A stretch of DNA of 64,000 nucleotides from Odontocerum albicorne (lineage: Eukaryota > Arthropoda > Insecta > Trichoptera > Odontoceridae). Numbering within the stretch: position 1 is the stretch's first letter; each line of letters begins with the position of its first letter. The notes under the pieces are model-generated. The model was not told where the DNA came from. It saw nothing but the letters and a program-made list of their open reading frames with translations, and ran no database searches. This document shows positions 10,246 to 20,910 of this stretch, piece by piece. The translations under genes were made by a program, and so were the position numbers. Location of the stretch: the NCBI GenBank assembly GCA_949825065.1, contig OX463842.1, positions 1,929,501-1,993,500 of the forward strand, in the 5' to 3' direction.

Positions 10246-10640
10246 TATTTGTTTTATCAAACACTGTTTATTCCACTTTTTATAACGGTATAACCCTACC
10301 GGTTTCAAGGCTTTCACCTTATCATCAGGGGAGCACAAACAAAACTGAATTATGTTTGAACTGGTACCGAGATACACGCTTCTAACGGTAAACATTCGGG
10401 TTGGGGACTGGGGGTTGGGGGAGGCATGAGAAAACCTCGGCGAGCAGCGGAGAAATTCTTGGGATATACTCGTATGTGTTTGCCAGATGTTCACCTCGAT
10501 GCACTGACTTAGAAATTTCTAGTCTGTCCAATTTATTTCTGTTTCTACTGATATGTAGGAATTTGGCATCATCGACAGAAAATGTATGGTTTTCACGGTG
10601 ACAATGATTAACCATTTCAGAATAAATTACAGGATTTGTT
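10246..10640 (-). mobile_element. 5'-truncated Penelope-like element with hammerhead-bearing end (family P)
   Basis: Inserted within a LINE tail. ATTTGTT at about 10245-10251 and again at 10634-10640 may be the target duplication. On the minus strand a C-terminal coding piece is followed by a stop and then by the family P arm: TTTGTGCTCCCCTGATGATA, AGGTGAAAGCCTTGAAACCG, GTAGGGTTATACC. The hammerhead core is intact in this copy (CTGATGA, stem II AAGG/CCTT, GAAACCGGTA). Penelope-like elements are established carriers of hammerhead ribozymes in their terminal repeats, so this copy ties the dispersed arms in this window to that class. Confidence 0.7.
10382..10615 (-). pseudogene. Penelope-type GIY-YIG protein C-terminus (fragment)
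   Basis: A 77-codon minus-strand frame opening with MVNHCHRENHTFSVDDAKFL, then LHISRNRNKLDRLEISKSVH and EYIPRISPLL. The pattern of a histidine-rich H..ENH.F segment, a K.L.RLE..E-type helix and a terminal SPLL resembles the end of GIY-YIG endonuclease domains in Penelope-like retroelements. This is a family inference by eye. No reverse transcriptase or GIY-YIG catalytic motif remains, so the piece is non-functional. The start is arbitrary because the element is 5'-truncated. Confidence 0.55.
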
Positions 10641-10815
10641 AAGACGGAAAAATATATGAAAAGTATAGTAGGATTAATTATAACATATGATGTTTTGAAA
10701 AAATATATTTAAAACTTCAGAGAAATTGTAAGAGCTATATGAGAAGGTGTATGGATGTAAAAGAGGGGCAAGATAGACATATGCTCTCTTCCTACCCCGA
10801 CAGGAATGAAAATGT
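10641..10815 (+). pseudogene. LINE reverse-transcriptase tail (family L), 3' part
   Basis: Continuation of the tail broken at 10246: TATGATGTTTTGAAAAAATA, GAGAAGGTGTATGGATGTAA, AGAGGGGCAAGATAGACATA, ending at TACCCCGACAGGAATGA, the family end. Confidence 0.6.
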
Positions 10816-10884
10816 CATCTATCAGAGAGGTAGAAGGTGGGACTTTGCAGCATTTCATTACTTGATTATTGAACAGATAAAATA

Positions 10885-10955
10885 GAGTTTACTAGCTGGC
10901 AGGGTTATTGCCATTTGGCAATCTCTTCCAATCAAATAGTAAGATACCAATGAGG
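10885..10955 (-). mobile_element. SINE 3'-body fragment (family S)
   Basis: CTGGCAGGGTTATTGCCATT and TCTTCCAATCAAATAGTAAG match the inverted 3' body of the SINE at 24206-24421 (CTGGCGAGTTTATTGCCATG, TCTTCCAATCAACCAGAAAG). The tRNA head is missing. Confidence 0.6.
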
Positions 10956-11099
10956 CTTTCTGGCTGATTTATCGATATATAGTACTGTAAATAACAATTA
11001 ATAGAAAAAGTATAAATAACCTTAAAAATATCAAAAAGAAGATTAAGGTCAGGTAATTTATAAAAAATCAAAAAAGCTTTTGAATAGTATAGAAATGGG

Positions 11100-11290
11100 T
11101 AAGGAAATAAACGTTTTGAGAGTTCGTACTCCATGAACTATTTTAAATTAGAAAAAAAAACAGAAAGAGGATAGTTGGAAAAACTTTCAATAACCGAAAA
11201 CTAAGAAGTATAAGAAATAAAACAGCGTGTACGACAAGATATATGGATGTGGACGAGGTGAGAGCTATGTGTATGGCATTATCAGCGTCT
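11100..11290 (+). pseudogene. LINE reverse-transcriptase tail fragment (family L)
   Basis: Remnant reading LRSIRNKTACTTRYMDVDEV then RAMCM, matching RRCMDV.E of the family. Heavily eroded. Confidence 0.45.
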
Positions 11291-11360
11291 ATTATTTAAC
11301 GGTTAGCATGCATGCTAAGCAACCGGAGGCCCCAGGTTCGATTCCTGGTGAATTCACATC
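11285..11360 (+). mobile_element. tRNA-like SINE head
   Basis: ACGGTTAGCATGCATGCTAA followed by GGAGGCCCCAGGTTCGATTC and CTGG. The B box GGTTCGATTCC is perfect and its TpsiC stem (CCAGG/CCTGG) pairs, but no acceptor stem closes around it. This points to a tRNA-derived SINE head, possibly of another family than S. Confidence 0.5.
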
Positions 11361-12098
11361 TCGATTGGTTTAACTCTTAGACCGTTTTACATCTGAATTA
11401 ATATTTTTCTGTATCTTATATGCTGTGTTCGATATTTTCTTTAAGTGTTACTAAGTAACACAAAAGTAACGTTATACAAAACGGTCTTACAAAAGGCTGC
11501 AACAGATTAATCTCCTTTCAATCGAGCTTTGCGTTTAATCTGTCGAGAATCTGAAGTGCCATAGCATGTACACTATTAAACAATATACGCACTGGCGTCT
11601 TTCATCCACAAGATGACTGACAATCATACTTGATCACGAGGGATAGCCTATCGATGTGCATGGATAGAAAGACATGCAGATATGTCATCTTTTCCTGCCC
11701 TAAAAGATGCATAGCGTAATGGTATGTGAGAGCTATTCAAAATTGATGGATAAATAAAATTATATAACCACCCCCCATGGAACTAAATATGCGTTATATT
11801 GACTTTCCTTGATGAATTAAAGCCTTTAAAAGCATTCAAGATTTCAAAAGCGTAAGATAATCATCATGTCCGTGTGCAGTTAAGAATATGGTCGATTATG
11901 TGGAGCAAAAAGTTGTGTAATGTGATGACGTTATCCTGCGGGAAAGGACTTCACGGAGGGCGCTAAATACTATCACGTTCAGATCACCTGTCTTTTTTAT
12001 AGTCGTTTGTAGTCTAATGGATTTAAATGACGAAATTGGTTTTTTTCTTCATAAATTTATACTTTCTAATATAACATAATCATCATTAAAATCACACT
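11361..12098. other. Intergenic, nothing recognised
   Basis: No gene or repeat family recognised. TAACACAAAAGTAACG at 11455 and GGGAAAGGACTTCACGGAGG at 11940 are unremarkable. Confidence 0.3.
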
Positions 12099-12852
12099 AT
12101 TTATTTATTTATTTTCTCAAAACAGGCTTAGCCCAATTACTTTGAAAAATACAAGATGTGTTAACATTAAAAATAATGAAAAATTATACGGAATAAAAAT
12201 TTTTTGTATAAAATAAAAATTAATGTAAATGCATACATATACACACACAAATATACACATACTCGTATATGTTATTCAATGAAAAATGACATGAAATAAA
12301 AATTATGTGTACATTTGTATTTGCACACATATATACACACAAACATACACATATATTCAAAGTCACTTAAGTTCGTTGATGAGTGCTTTCTAACGCGCTC
12401 AATCTTAGAAGAAAATTTACTTTTGCTTTTGGTAATGTGATATGAAATATGTCAATATCCGAAGCAGTCCCGTTCAAAAGAGTAAAGGCCCTTCCAACAG
12501 GCATAGCTGCTGGAAGACCCGTTCTTGTGTATGTTATTGAAAACAGTTTTTGCCGGCGCAGTCTAGTGTAATTGTTAGGAACATTTAATGCTAATCTTTG
12601 TAGTAATGCCGGACAGCTCACAACTCCTCGAATGAATCTGACAACGTATCCAGGAGACGCAGATTTCTTCTTACGCTCAAGGAGTTATACCCGAGCATGC
12701 CCAGCAGAAACTGAGTAGGATAAAGCCATGGATAGACACCAAACTCACTCATATAGAGATATCGTATATATTTTTTTTGTACTTTCTCCACCATGAGTGA
12801 GTTCTGCGCCCCCACGGGGCTCCAAATACTATATCTTATTGGGGCTGGCAAA
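12099..12852 (-). mobile_element. 5'-truncated Jockey-type LINE, 3' end, inverted copy
   Basis: On the minus strand two frames separated by a one-base deletion near 12620 read SIWSPVGAQNSLMVEKVQKK, MSEFGVYPWLYPTQFLLGML, NSLSVRRNLRLL, CPALLQRLALNVPNNYTRLR and PVGRAFTLLNGTASDIDIFH. It is a longer version of the copy at 1718-2322. The 3' UTR shares GGGCTAAGCCTGTTTTGAG and the (AATA)n tail, seen here as (TATT)n at 12099-12116. The frameshift makes it dead. Confidence 0.8.
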
Positions 12853-13479
12853 GAGAAAAGATGTTTACTGAATTATGATTTTTGCCGATATATGCTACCA
12901 GTCTGTGTAGTTATAAAATGTGGCTGATTACAGAATTTACAAAATGTTGAATGTGTACTGAACTCTTTTCGCAGAAATGTTAAGAGTATCGCTCGGTATG
13001 GTGAAGTGCGGGCGGCCGGTCCTAAGGGGGTTTCTCATTAATAGCTGTGTTTATATGTATTTTTTATATTTTTTAAATAATTTTGACTTGAGACCATTGG
13101 ACACGGAATATCCGCCTCCAGCATCACATCTCGAAGGCGATTGACAATTCACGTTTTCACTTCGTACAGTGCTATGGAGAAAAGTAGGTAGTTAACTAGA
13201 TGGATTTGGTTATTTGGAGTATGTACCAATTAATCCACATTTTTATCAGACGTATCATGGTGGATTATGTCCATCCAATTCATCTTCGAACCTTTGTTTC
13301 ACATCATCCATTATTCGAAATAAGATATGAATGCTTTCCTTTTACAAAAGTTTCCTCTTTAAACGATTTAATAAAAGTTGGTTAAATACAGAAATGAGTC
13401 GAATCAATGCTGTAGAAATGCATGATTTGAGAAGAACATAAAGTGACTATCTATTATTGAATATGGAATGAAGTGTTAA
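12853..13479. other. Intergenic, nothing recognised
   Basis: A small GC-rich spot lies at 13008-13030 (GCGGGCGGCCGGTCCTAAGG). No convincing gene. Confidence 0.3.
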
Positions 13480-13535
13480 GGGATGCAGATGCACTTAAGG
13501 CTAATGTGTTAAGTAAGATGAAGAAGGGGATGCTG
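13480..13535 (+). pseudogene. Short LINE tail relic (family L)
   Basis: TTAAGGCTAATGTGTTAAGT and AAGATGAAGAAGGGGATG repeat the start of the relic at 10090 (TTAAGGCTAATGTGATGAGT). Only about 50 bases survive. Confidence 0.45.
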
Positions 13536-13730
13536 AGCAAGAACGACAATTAGGAGTTTAATTGCGCGTTTTCGTCAACAAGGATCAGTAGTTGACTTGA
13601 ATCGATCTAGAATATCGCGTACTATCCACAGCAACACTATTTTGTATCCTTTCAATGATGAGAACATTGAAAGGATACAAAATAGTGTTGCTGATGATCA
13701 AGTAACTTCGACCAGACGACATTCAGTTCA
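13536..13730 (+). pseudogene. Tc1/mariner-like transposase N-terminal fossil
   Basis: Translation from about 13550 gives SLIARFRQQGSVVDLNRSR then, after an inserted inverted copy, NIERIQNSVADDQVTSTRRH. In IS630/Tc1/mariner proteins of the type with RF...G.V.D..R.GR..., these flank the linker between the two DNA-binding subdomains. A perfect 29-bp inverted repeat (13629-13657 / 13665-13693) disrupts it. The catalytic domain is absent. Confidence 0.6.
13629..13693. repeat. Perfect 29-bp inverted repeat with 7-base loop
   Basis: Left arm 13629-13657 starts CAGCAACACTATTTTGTATC; right arm 13665-13693 is its exact complement; the loop is ATGAGAA. The right arm is the genuine transposase codons (NIERIQNSV), so the left arm looks like a template-switch copy. 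Confidence 0.95.
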
Positions 13731-14365
13731 ACCTTTACCTTCCTGTGCTAAAAACATCCGCCCGTTCCGGTGATGTGTATTCAATACACATCAATACATA
13801 TGTAAAAATGAGCGATTTAAAATCGGAAAAATAAGAATATTCTTCCTTAATTAATTAAATTTGAGCCAATCGCTTAAATTAATTAAATTTGAAGTCAAAA
13901 GTGATAATAATTGAAATTTAATTACTGAAAACATGAAAAAAAAAACATTGGACGACGTTCACAAAACGGACGAAAGCCGGCCGAACGAATGCCGGCTGGC
14001 TACTAAACGAGAGAAGCGACTACACTGAGATTCTATTTTTTGAGTTTCCATATACTGAAGTAGAGTGAGAGGGATACGTGAATAGCGTCACTTCCTCACC
14101 CATACGGATTTTTAGAATGAATATACCTACATCACACACTGGCACACGTTTGATTGTAGTGGTGAATTTATTCCCGATTTTCACAAAATATCTCTGATGC
14201 GGCCGATAAGTGCCAATTATTAATTAATATTATTTTTTCATTCAATGTGTAAATGTATTACGGAGGAATACCTAAAATCTGAACCCAGTATTCATTATGT
14301 TTATAGAGATATTAAAATTAGAAGAAATGTGTACTAGTTACACATCACAGGACAGGAAGGCTTAA
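13731..14365 (+). mobile_element. TTAA-flanked piggyBac-like MITE (family T, copy A)
   Basis: About 630 bases sharing many blocks with copies at 15807, 34839 and 53606: CCTTCCTGTGCTAAAAA-type start, TATTCAATACACATC, GAGCGATTTAAAATCGG, AATATACCTAC, ATCTCTGATGCGGCCGATAA, TTACGGAGGAATACCTAAAA, and an end with ACACATCACAGGACAGGAAG then TTAA (14362-14365). TTAA target sites and short CC..TTCC termini are characteristic of piggyBac-type transposition. The left TTAA is damaged (TTCAA). No transposase is present. Confidence 0.75.
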
Positions 14366-15289
14366 CTCGAAATGTCTCGAAAGACACTGCAACGAATTTT
14401 AAGAAGCGATTTGTATCTCTTTCCGTATAAAAAATAGTTTAAGCAAGAGTTGAAGCTAAATATCTTAAACAATAGAATCTTTGAATAGCAATATAAGAGC
14501 ACAACTTATATGTCACCCTGTACACTTGTTATATTAACACTTTATTAAGTAAAGGTGTCACTTATAATAAATGTATTTGCCAAGTAACGCTGAAGTACGT
14601 AGGTTGTACCTAGCTTAGATAACTGTTTCTCAACCTTTTCATAAACGAGTACTACACCGTTGTTGACTTGCTTTGTCGCGCGGTTACGCACTTTATATTG
14701 GGGGCTTAATCGATGACTTCGGCCATATTGATTATTTTATAACAAAAAAGGAAAACATGCCCGTGTGCTCCGATTATCTCACTTCGTTGTAGCATTTGAT
14801 CCAGTACAGCCGGTGAGTTTGCCGGTATACAACGGCTCACTAACTTAAAGAAAAAGAAATAAAAATTTCTTTTAACTGAATTGAAATTGGAATGGCGAAG
14901 GGATTCTCAGCTTTGAGGCCCAGCAAGGATGATAACGACGACCACACCAAAATCTAAATTTCTGTTCCACCAACCAAAATATGTCTTGATACAAATAGAA
15001 AGTTAGAGTTTAAACTTAATTTATTGTCATAAAGTATGAAAAAATTAAAGAATATTGTTTAGCAAATACAATTAACAATATGATTATTAATTTAACATGA
15101 ATGGTTTTCTTAACATTTGGTCTCGTTTACTTAATTTAAAACGTAATTTGCCTCTTAGTCGAGTTTCGTTCCATATTTGTTTTTTTCTGTTCAACAAGAA
15201 GATAATTCTGCTTCAAAAAGTTACGTCGAACGGCATTGAAAAATATTATTGATTTTTCTATAATATTTATAAAATCTTATTTACATACA
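14366..15289. other. Intergenic, nothing recognised
   Basis: No convincing frame or repeat. 14660-14720 contains a modestly CpG-rich patch (TTTGTCGCGCGGTTACG). Confidence 0.3.
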
Positions 15290-15720
15290 TATTCTCACTT
15301 CGTTTTCCTATTGATGTAGTCAAAGAGCACAAAGTGCCAGACTTTCCTATCTTTAGACAACATATCTTTAGCATCTCTTACATCCATATATCTTCTCATA
15401 CAGCTTCTACGATTTCTCTGGCTTTCTACCTTTCCTTTTTTTTTCAAAATATAATTCGCTTGATCCAATCACACTTTGTTTTTCATCAATTATTCGTCTC
15501 ATGTAGTCATACTTTCTTAGAGCACTCTTTTTTATCTTATTTAACACATTAGCTTTCAATTTACATTCATTCCTAATCACTTTGTTCTGAATTATGTCAT
15601 TCATTGTCACTGTATGCATTCTTCACAGTGCACACATTTGTACAGCGTTTATTTCTGCCCCTTCAGATTTTTTCACATTCACCTTTTGCTTAAATCTTGA
15701 TTTTGTCTGACTAAGAGTTT
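15290..15720 (-). pseudogene. LINE reverse-transcriptase tail (family L)
   Basis: The minus-strand frame 15407-15619 reads MHTVTMNDIIQNKVIRNECK, LKANVLNKIKKSALRKY and GRKPEKS, matching MYDGIRNEEIKDECVL / VLSKINKSTLRWFG of the family. Upstream pieces on the same strand continue the match with frameshifts. Non-functional. Confidence 0.6.
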
Positions 15721-15806
15721 ACTGCGGAATTGTATTTAAAATTTTCCATATAATTTCTTTCAGACGAAATATCATTGAGTTATTATTTTTAATCAGAAGA
15801 AACACA

Positions 15807-16396
15807 TTAACCCTTCCTTCTCTGTGATGTGTAACTAGTACACATTGCTCCTAAAAACGTTAATATCTCTATAAATATAATAAATACTCCGTAATACATT
15901 TACTCCTTGAATGAAAAAAATAATATTGATTATAGCACTTATCGGCCACATCAGAGATATTTTGTGAAAATCGGGAATAAATTCACCAATACAATCAAAC
16001 GTGTCGCAGTGTGTGACGTAGGTACATTCATTCTAAAAAACGGCTATGGGTGAGGAGCAATGCTTTTCACATCTCACTCTATTTCGATATATGGGAACGC
16101 AAGAAATAGAATCTCAGTTCACTCGCTTCTCTCCCTTCAGTAGCTGTCGGGCATCCGTTTGAGGCGGCCTCTTCGCCCGTTTTGTGAAAGTCGGCCGATG
16201 TGTTGTTCATGTTTTCAGCAATAAAATTTCAATTATTATCACTTTTGACTTCAAATTTAATTAATTTAAGCGATTGGTGTTGAATATTCTTATTTTTCCG
16301 ATTTTAAATAGCTCATTTTTACATGTGTTTTGATATGTATTGAATACACAGCACCGGAATGCGCGGATTTCTTTAGCGCAGGAAGGGAAATGTTAA
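15807..16396 (-). mobile_element. TTAA-flanked piggyBac-like MITE (family T, copy B)
   Basis: Inverted relative to copy A. Bounded by TTAA at 15807-15810 and 16393-16396. Starts CCCTTCCTTCTCTGTGATGT and carries the inverted TCGGCCACATCAGAGATATT and CGATTTTAAATAGCTC blocks. No coding capacity. Confidence 0.85.
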
Positions 16397-16833
16397 TATC
16401 AGTTATCTTCCTCGAATCACCAGTGGTACGTGTAACACTGATTGAGAACCACCGGCTTAGACCATAAACCTTAAACAATAAAGAATGTCGATAAAGATAT
16501 AACATTTTATTGAAAATAAGGCAACTCGTGTTGAATGAAATATGACTACGATACAAATTATTTACCATAAATAATTCCTTGAGAAACAAATTAAGCCCTA
16601 GGCTCTTTGTAATAAAATGGTTCCAAGATCAACTTGGATCGTTATAAGATGTTGAGATAGAAGCATTATTCAATCTATATATTTATGACAAATAGGTCGA
16701 TTTGTTTCAAATGAAACTAATTCACCAAAATACTTCACTATTCAATTAATGAACAGACAGCTTTTATTAAAATTGTTTTTAAATTAATTGAAAAATGTAT
16801 TTTTTACATCTTTCTTCTTTTTTATACTGCCCT
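16397..16833. other. AT-rich, nothing recognised
   Basis: No gene or repeat recognised. Confidence 0.3.
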
Positions 16834-17205
16834 CATAAGCAAAAACACAGCTAATGGCACAAGTTAAGTTTTGAGAAAACTGCACTTTTATGATTTCATT
16901 GCTGTTTAAAAATGTCGTTATTCAAAAACAAAAAAGCAGGAAAATGTGATTCATAAGCAAAAACGCAGCAATCCCATAGGCACTTGCTGTCATTTTGCTT
17001 ACGAATCACATTTTATTGTTTTTTTTTTTGCTTAGAAAAACCTAGTATTTTGTAAAGTTAATAAAGACATTATGTCGATTTTTGTGTTGAAATAAATGGT
17101 TTTCTGTATTTTTTTATGGATTATGGTTCAGAATTTGATATGAAATATTGCCTCATACTTAGTTAAATTTCTGTTTTTTTTCCGTTAGCTGCGTTTTTGG
17201 TTATG
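16834..17205. mobile_element. Nested palindromic MITE-like element
   Basis: Outer arms of 24 bases (16834-16857 CATAAGCAAAAACACAGCTA; 17182-17205 inverted) differ at three positions. Inside, a second inverted pair (16942-16971 and 16984-17013) repeats the same core, AAGCAAAAACGCAG. Four copies of one short motif in alternating orientation suggest a fold-back element. No coding sequence. Confidence 0.65.
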
Positions 17206-17277
17206 ACTGCAGTATAGTATAGTACTCCAGTATAGTACTCCATAGGAAAGGAAATGGGTATGCAGTATTCTCGGACA

Positions 17278-17370
17278 TTTTTGGCTATAAGAAGTGCGAG
17301 AAAAGGCACTAAGAATTTGGCTATAAGAAGTGTTTGTTGAGCTATAAGAAGTGCGAGAAAAGGCACTTCC
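17278..17370 (+). repeat. Short interspersed repeats of CTATAAGAAGTG
   Basis: GGCTATAAGAAGTGCGAG at about 17282 and GCTATAAGAAGTGCGAG at about 17341 are followed by AAAAGGCACT; a shorter CTATAAGAAGTGTTTG lies between at about 17320. Each long unit ends in a small hairpin (AGTGCGAGAAAAGGCACT). Confidence 0.7.
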
Positions 17371-17452
17371 GATTATCCGAACCTTGAGATAAAATCCGGC
17401 ACATCCCTCGAGGACTTTCAAGAAACTTTTTCTACTGCTTTTTAATTGATTC

Positions 17453-17520
17453 TACCCCAACAGCCTACCTAGGCAATGAGTTGGGAGTGTTGAGACAGTA
17501 CCAGGAAGAAGAAGATTTAG
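17453..17520 (+). mobile_element. 3' end of an RTE-like LINE (family R), short
   Basis: CCCCAACAGCCTACCTAGGC, AATGAGTTGGGA and CCAGGAAGAAGAAGA repeat the last 60 bases of the element at 36084-36714 (CCCAACAGCCTAGGCACCCA, AATGAGTTGGGACAGTGCCA). The (GAA)n tail is typical of RTE-type ends. Confidence 0.65.
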
Positions 17521-17974
17521 AAACACAGGATTTAAATACTAGATCCAAATACTAAATCACATTCGATAATGAATATTATTCATTATTAAATTTTATAAAA
17601 AAACATCAATAATATTTATTCAGAAAAAAAATTGTCTATCAAAATACCTTTATAAATTTAGTGACTTGATGACTTACCATAGATTCGTGTCGATCATGAT
17701 CTATGATCCAAAAAGATCATCATTACGTATATTGGAATCTCTTTAGAATTTTGTTGACCTTTCTCAAATAACAAGGTCGAAGTTTTTATCCAATAAAATC
17801 AACTTCTTACTCGTGTGAGAGACTTATGAGACGTTACATAAGTTTTCGAAATGTTAACATTTTACTCCTGAAATTTATTGCTTCATTTTTATATATTAAT
17901 AATTTTAAATTAAAAATATAAAAAATTTATTCTTAAACTTTTCATGTTTTTTTTTTCTATCGTACACTATAACC
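17521..17974. other. AT-rich, nothing recognised
   Basis: Includes a short palindrome ATGATCTATGATCC near 17697, otherwise featureless. Confidence 0.3.
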
Positions 17975-18165
17975 TGGTGATCTAATTGCAATATGGCGAT
18001 CTCTCCCAACCAAACAGAAAGGTGTTAGATATACCCGTTAAAGTGTTAACCAGACTTCATTCTTTTTTTATTTTCTTTTATTCTAGGTTTCATCGGGAAT
18101 CAAACCCGCAACCCCCAGGCTAGAAATCAGGTGTCTTACCAACTAGGCTAGGAAGGTCGTAATTT
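17975..18165 (-). mobile_element. tRNA-derived SINE (family S), near full length
   Basis: Inverted head AATCAAACCCGCAACCCCCA, GTGTCTTACCAACTAGGCTA and GGAAGGTCG carries both B and A box. The 3' body ATGGCGATCTCTCCCAACCA, ACAGAAAGGTGTTA matches the 24206-24421 copy. Confidence 0.8.
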
Positions 18166-18904
18166 ATGAACAAATGTTGAACATAATTTTGAAGTGGTTT
18201 GAATTGTACCATATACAATATATGATGACTTGGAGTTTGTGTGTGAGGATATGAATACATAGTGTAAGTATTTAGAATAAATATACATATACAATATAAT
18301 ATATAACATTTGTAGTTAAGGAAGAAGATCACTTCGCCATAGGACTTGCTTAAAGTTGTTCACTAAACCCACAAAATTTCGGGTTTTAGCATTATTATGC
18401 ACTTTCATTACACAGTTCGCCTTTACAATAAAACGGTTAAAATTTTAAATGATGTGTTATGAACATTAAAAATAATAAATCTGATGTGTCGAAAAATCAT
18501 TATTAAGGATGAGGTTTATGCTTTGTGTATTTCTGACTTCAATTGAAGACATGTTTAGCCTTAATACACTTGAATTTATGAATATTTTTTTTGTTTTCCA
18601 CATTATAAGGATTATCTAAGTTACGGAATGAGAGTACGATTTTTATATTCATATGTAAGAATACTAGGTAGAATTTTTCTCATAATGCTAGGTCGTGCCG
18701 AAAATATATTGACTGCGTAACTCAATGGGTCCAATATCCGTAAACCGAGTATCACTGAGTATTGAGTCATCCAGCACATTGGTTCTGTAAGTTAGTACAT
18801 ATAATAGAGGTTGATTTCTTGAACGGTGGTAATTGCAAAAACAAAAACATTTAACGGAAATATAAAAACAAAGTATCTCCAATACTGCGGGTTAAATGAA
18901 ATAT
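18166..18904. other. AT-rich, nothing recognised
   Basis: No gene or repeat recognised. Confidence 0.3.
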
Positions 18905-19455
18905 AGGGTCTTTAAAATTAAGCGTTTTTTTACTTCTTGGATTAAACACAGATGGCGTCGCGAATTTGCCTGGCTCTTGGGACATTTGAGAAGTGTAATG
19001 TATGACATTTATAAAAATGGAGTCGTATACAATACAACAACGCGTTCAAATTGAGAATTATTTTATGTATTGTAATCTCCGGAAACGGTGATGTTAATTG
19101 GCCATCAAGATCAAGTGATCTGACACCGTTCGACTATTTTCTCTGAAATGACGTGAAAAACCAGGTCTATAAAAATCATCCCCAATCAATTCCTGAGCTG
19201 AAAGACGAAATTATTAACGTTATTGGTGAGTTAGAACCGTAATTATGATAAAATGTCATCGAAAATTTTGACAAAAGAGTGGACATCTGTGAGGCTGCAA
19301 GAGGTGGACATTTGGCGGATACTGTTTTTTGTATTTAAATGTCATATATTATACTTTAATGACCAATAAAAAAAAATTTAATCAAAGCGAATTTTGTGTT
19401 TTATTTAAGAATTACAAAAAAAGAATTAAAAGAACCGCTCAATTTGAAAGACCCT
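18905..19455 (+). mobile_element. Internally deleted IS630/mariner-type element
   Basis: Termini AGGGTCTTTAAAATTAAGCG and the inverted CGCTCAATTTGAAAGACCCT form imperfect inverted repeats. Inside, MESYTIQQRVQIENYF (about 19019-19066) is the transposase start, then a deletion joins to NWPSRSSDLTPFDYFL, VYKNHPQSIPELKDEI, NVIENFDKRVDICEAARGGH and LADTVF, the C-terminus including the last catalytic-D region (SSDLTPFDYF). Three in-frame stops interrupt it. The first two catalytic acidic residues are gone, so the copy is dead and mobilisable only in trans. Confidence 0.8.
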
Positions 19456-19844
19456 TTAACAGTGAAGTTCTTTTAATATACGTATAAATAACGCGATGAA
19501 CTTTTCCTGAAAAGCAAACACAAAAAACGATTCGTGGAGTTTTGAATAGCCATATTTGGTTGTTTGTACATAGTTGATCCTGTCGGAGATTGGACCTTGT
19601 CATGACAGTTAATACTTTGTTGGCTTTGCTGTAGAACAAGTTGGATCAACTATAGGTTATTAACACAAGAAATAATGTGTGTTTCTTACATGTTATTTAA
19701 TTTAATTTTTCTTTTTAAATAATCAATTATGTTTTACTTTTCATTGCGTGACCGTAGCATTGTAACTTGCGAAATTTATCTGTATGAAGCTAAGGAAATT
19801 TTGGTTATAAAATAAAACTAGGCTTGCAAATATTTCATCTCGAA
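19456..19844. other. AT-rich, nothing recognised
   Basis: No gene or repeat recognised. Confidence 0.3.
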
Positions 19845-19905
19845 TTGATACCAGGATGTTTGGGTTGTAATTAAGGATATTCGCAACTAGACCGCGGTGC
19901 CGACA
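19845..19905 (-). mobile_element. tRNA-like SINE head relic
   Basis: Inverted GCACCGCGGTCTAGTTGCGA (A-box like) and a poor B box (TTACAACCC). About 60 bases, strongly eroded; assignment to family S is tentative. Confidence 0.35.
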
Positions 19906-20910
19906 AAACTAAATCTGGAGTTCGCATTGAGTGACTTAATAAAATTCAAAGGGGTTACTTAAGTTTCCTTAACGGTTGATTGCTCTGAATATGTCGTATA
20001 AAACGTTATATATATTTTAATGTTTTCAATAAATCTGATAAACATAAATGTCTAATTACTATATAAATTATCTGCGCACGGTACTAAACTTAAGCGAAAA
20101 ACGAGCAATGAGTTTAGAAGTGATCCTGAATAGAGAGCTTCCGCTGTAAGCTCATAAATTATAGCTTATTTGAGTAGTTTAGAGCTTTAACGATTGATTT
20201 GAAATATATAAAGAGAATGACTAAACCTGCTTTGACTTGTTTAATGATAGCGTGGTCCATTAGCAAAGTCATTAACATGATACGTAAACATTTTTTTATA
20301 AATTCAAGTTCAAATAAAATTTCAAGAAAATCGATGTTGGCAATACGAGTATATGCATGGTGCCAATACGAGTATATGCAAGTGAAATTTGGACGAAGCA
20401 AAAAGTTATGAAATTAATTAAAAGGGGTAGAAGTGAGAGCAGAATATACGTAGAAGAACCAAGTACTGCAGAATAAGGAATTAGGGCATTAAGAAAGAAT
20501 ACGTATCGAAAGAAGAAGCAGTGAAGAAAAGAACATTAAAATGATTCAGCTACGAAGAAAGAATTATTGATAAATGATTTACAAAAAATAAATTTTGAAA
20601 GACCTAGTGAAGCGTAGGTTTGCCATAGTAATCAAATTCTGAAAGAAAATAGTGGAAAATCTTTACAAAAGAGAAAATGAATGACAGAGTGCATGGCCGT
20701 GGCATAACCGAAAAGTTTGTTATATGCAAGGATAAAATAAAGTTCTATGGAAAGAAAACTGTTATCTTGGCATACAATAATATTAAACTCCATTTATTAA
20801 TTAATTTTTCAGGTGTTTTGTACATTACAAGTTTACCAGATTCGTACAAGACCCAAATACAACAACATGTTATACACATTGTATGTGTTACACTTTTTAT
20901 TTTTTATTTA
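19906..20910. other. Intergenic, possible LINE dust
   Basis: 20380-20660 may be a very old reverse-transcriptase tail on the plus strand (SEIWTKQKVMKLIKR resembles the .EVWTL...E..L motif), too weak to call. An exact 17-base direct repeat CAATACGAGTATATGCA occurs at 20340 and 20361. An 88-codon frame at 20677-20943 is unrecognised. Confidence 0.3.

Noticed and set aside
11285..11360. tRNA gene on the plus strand
   Set aside because: The TpsiC arm pairs well, but I find no matching acceptor stem; treated as a SINE head.
20380..20660. Ancient reverse-transcriptase tail (SEIWTKQKVMKLIKR)
   Set aside because: Similarity limited to a few residues; not strong enough to annotate.
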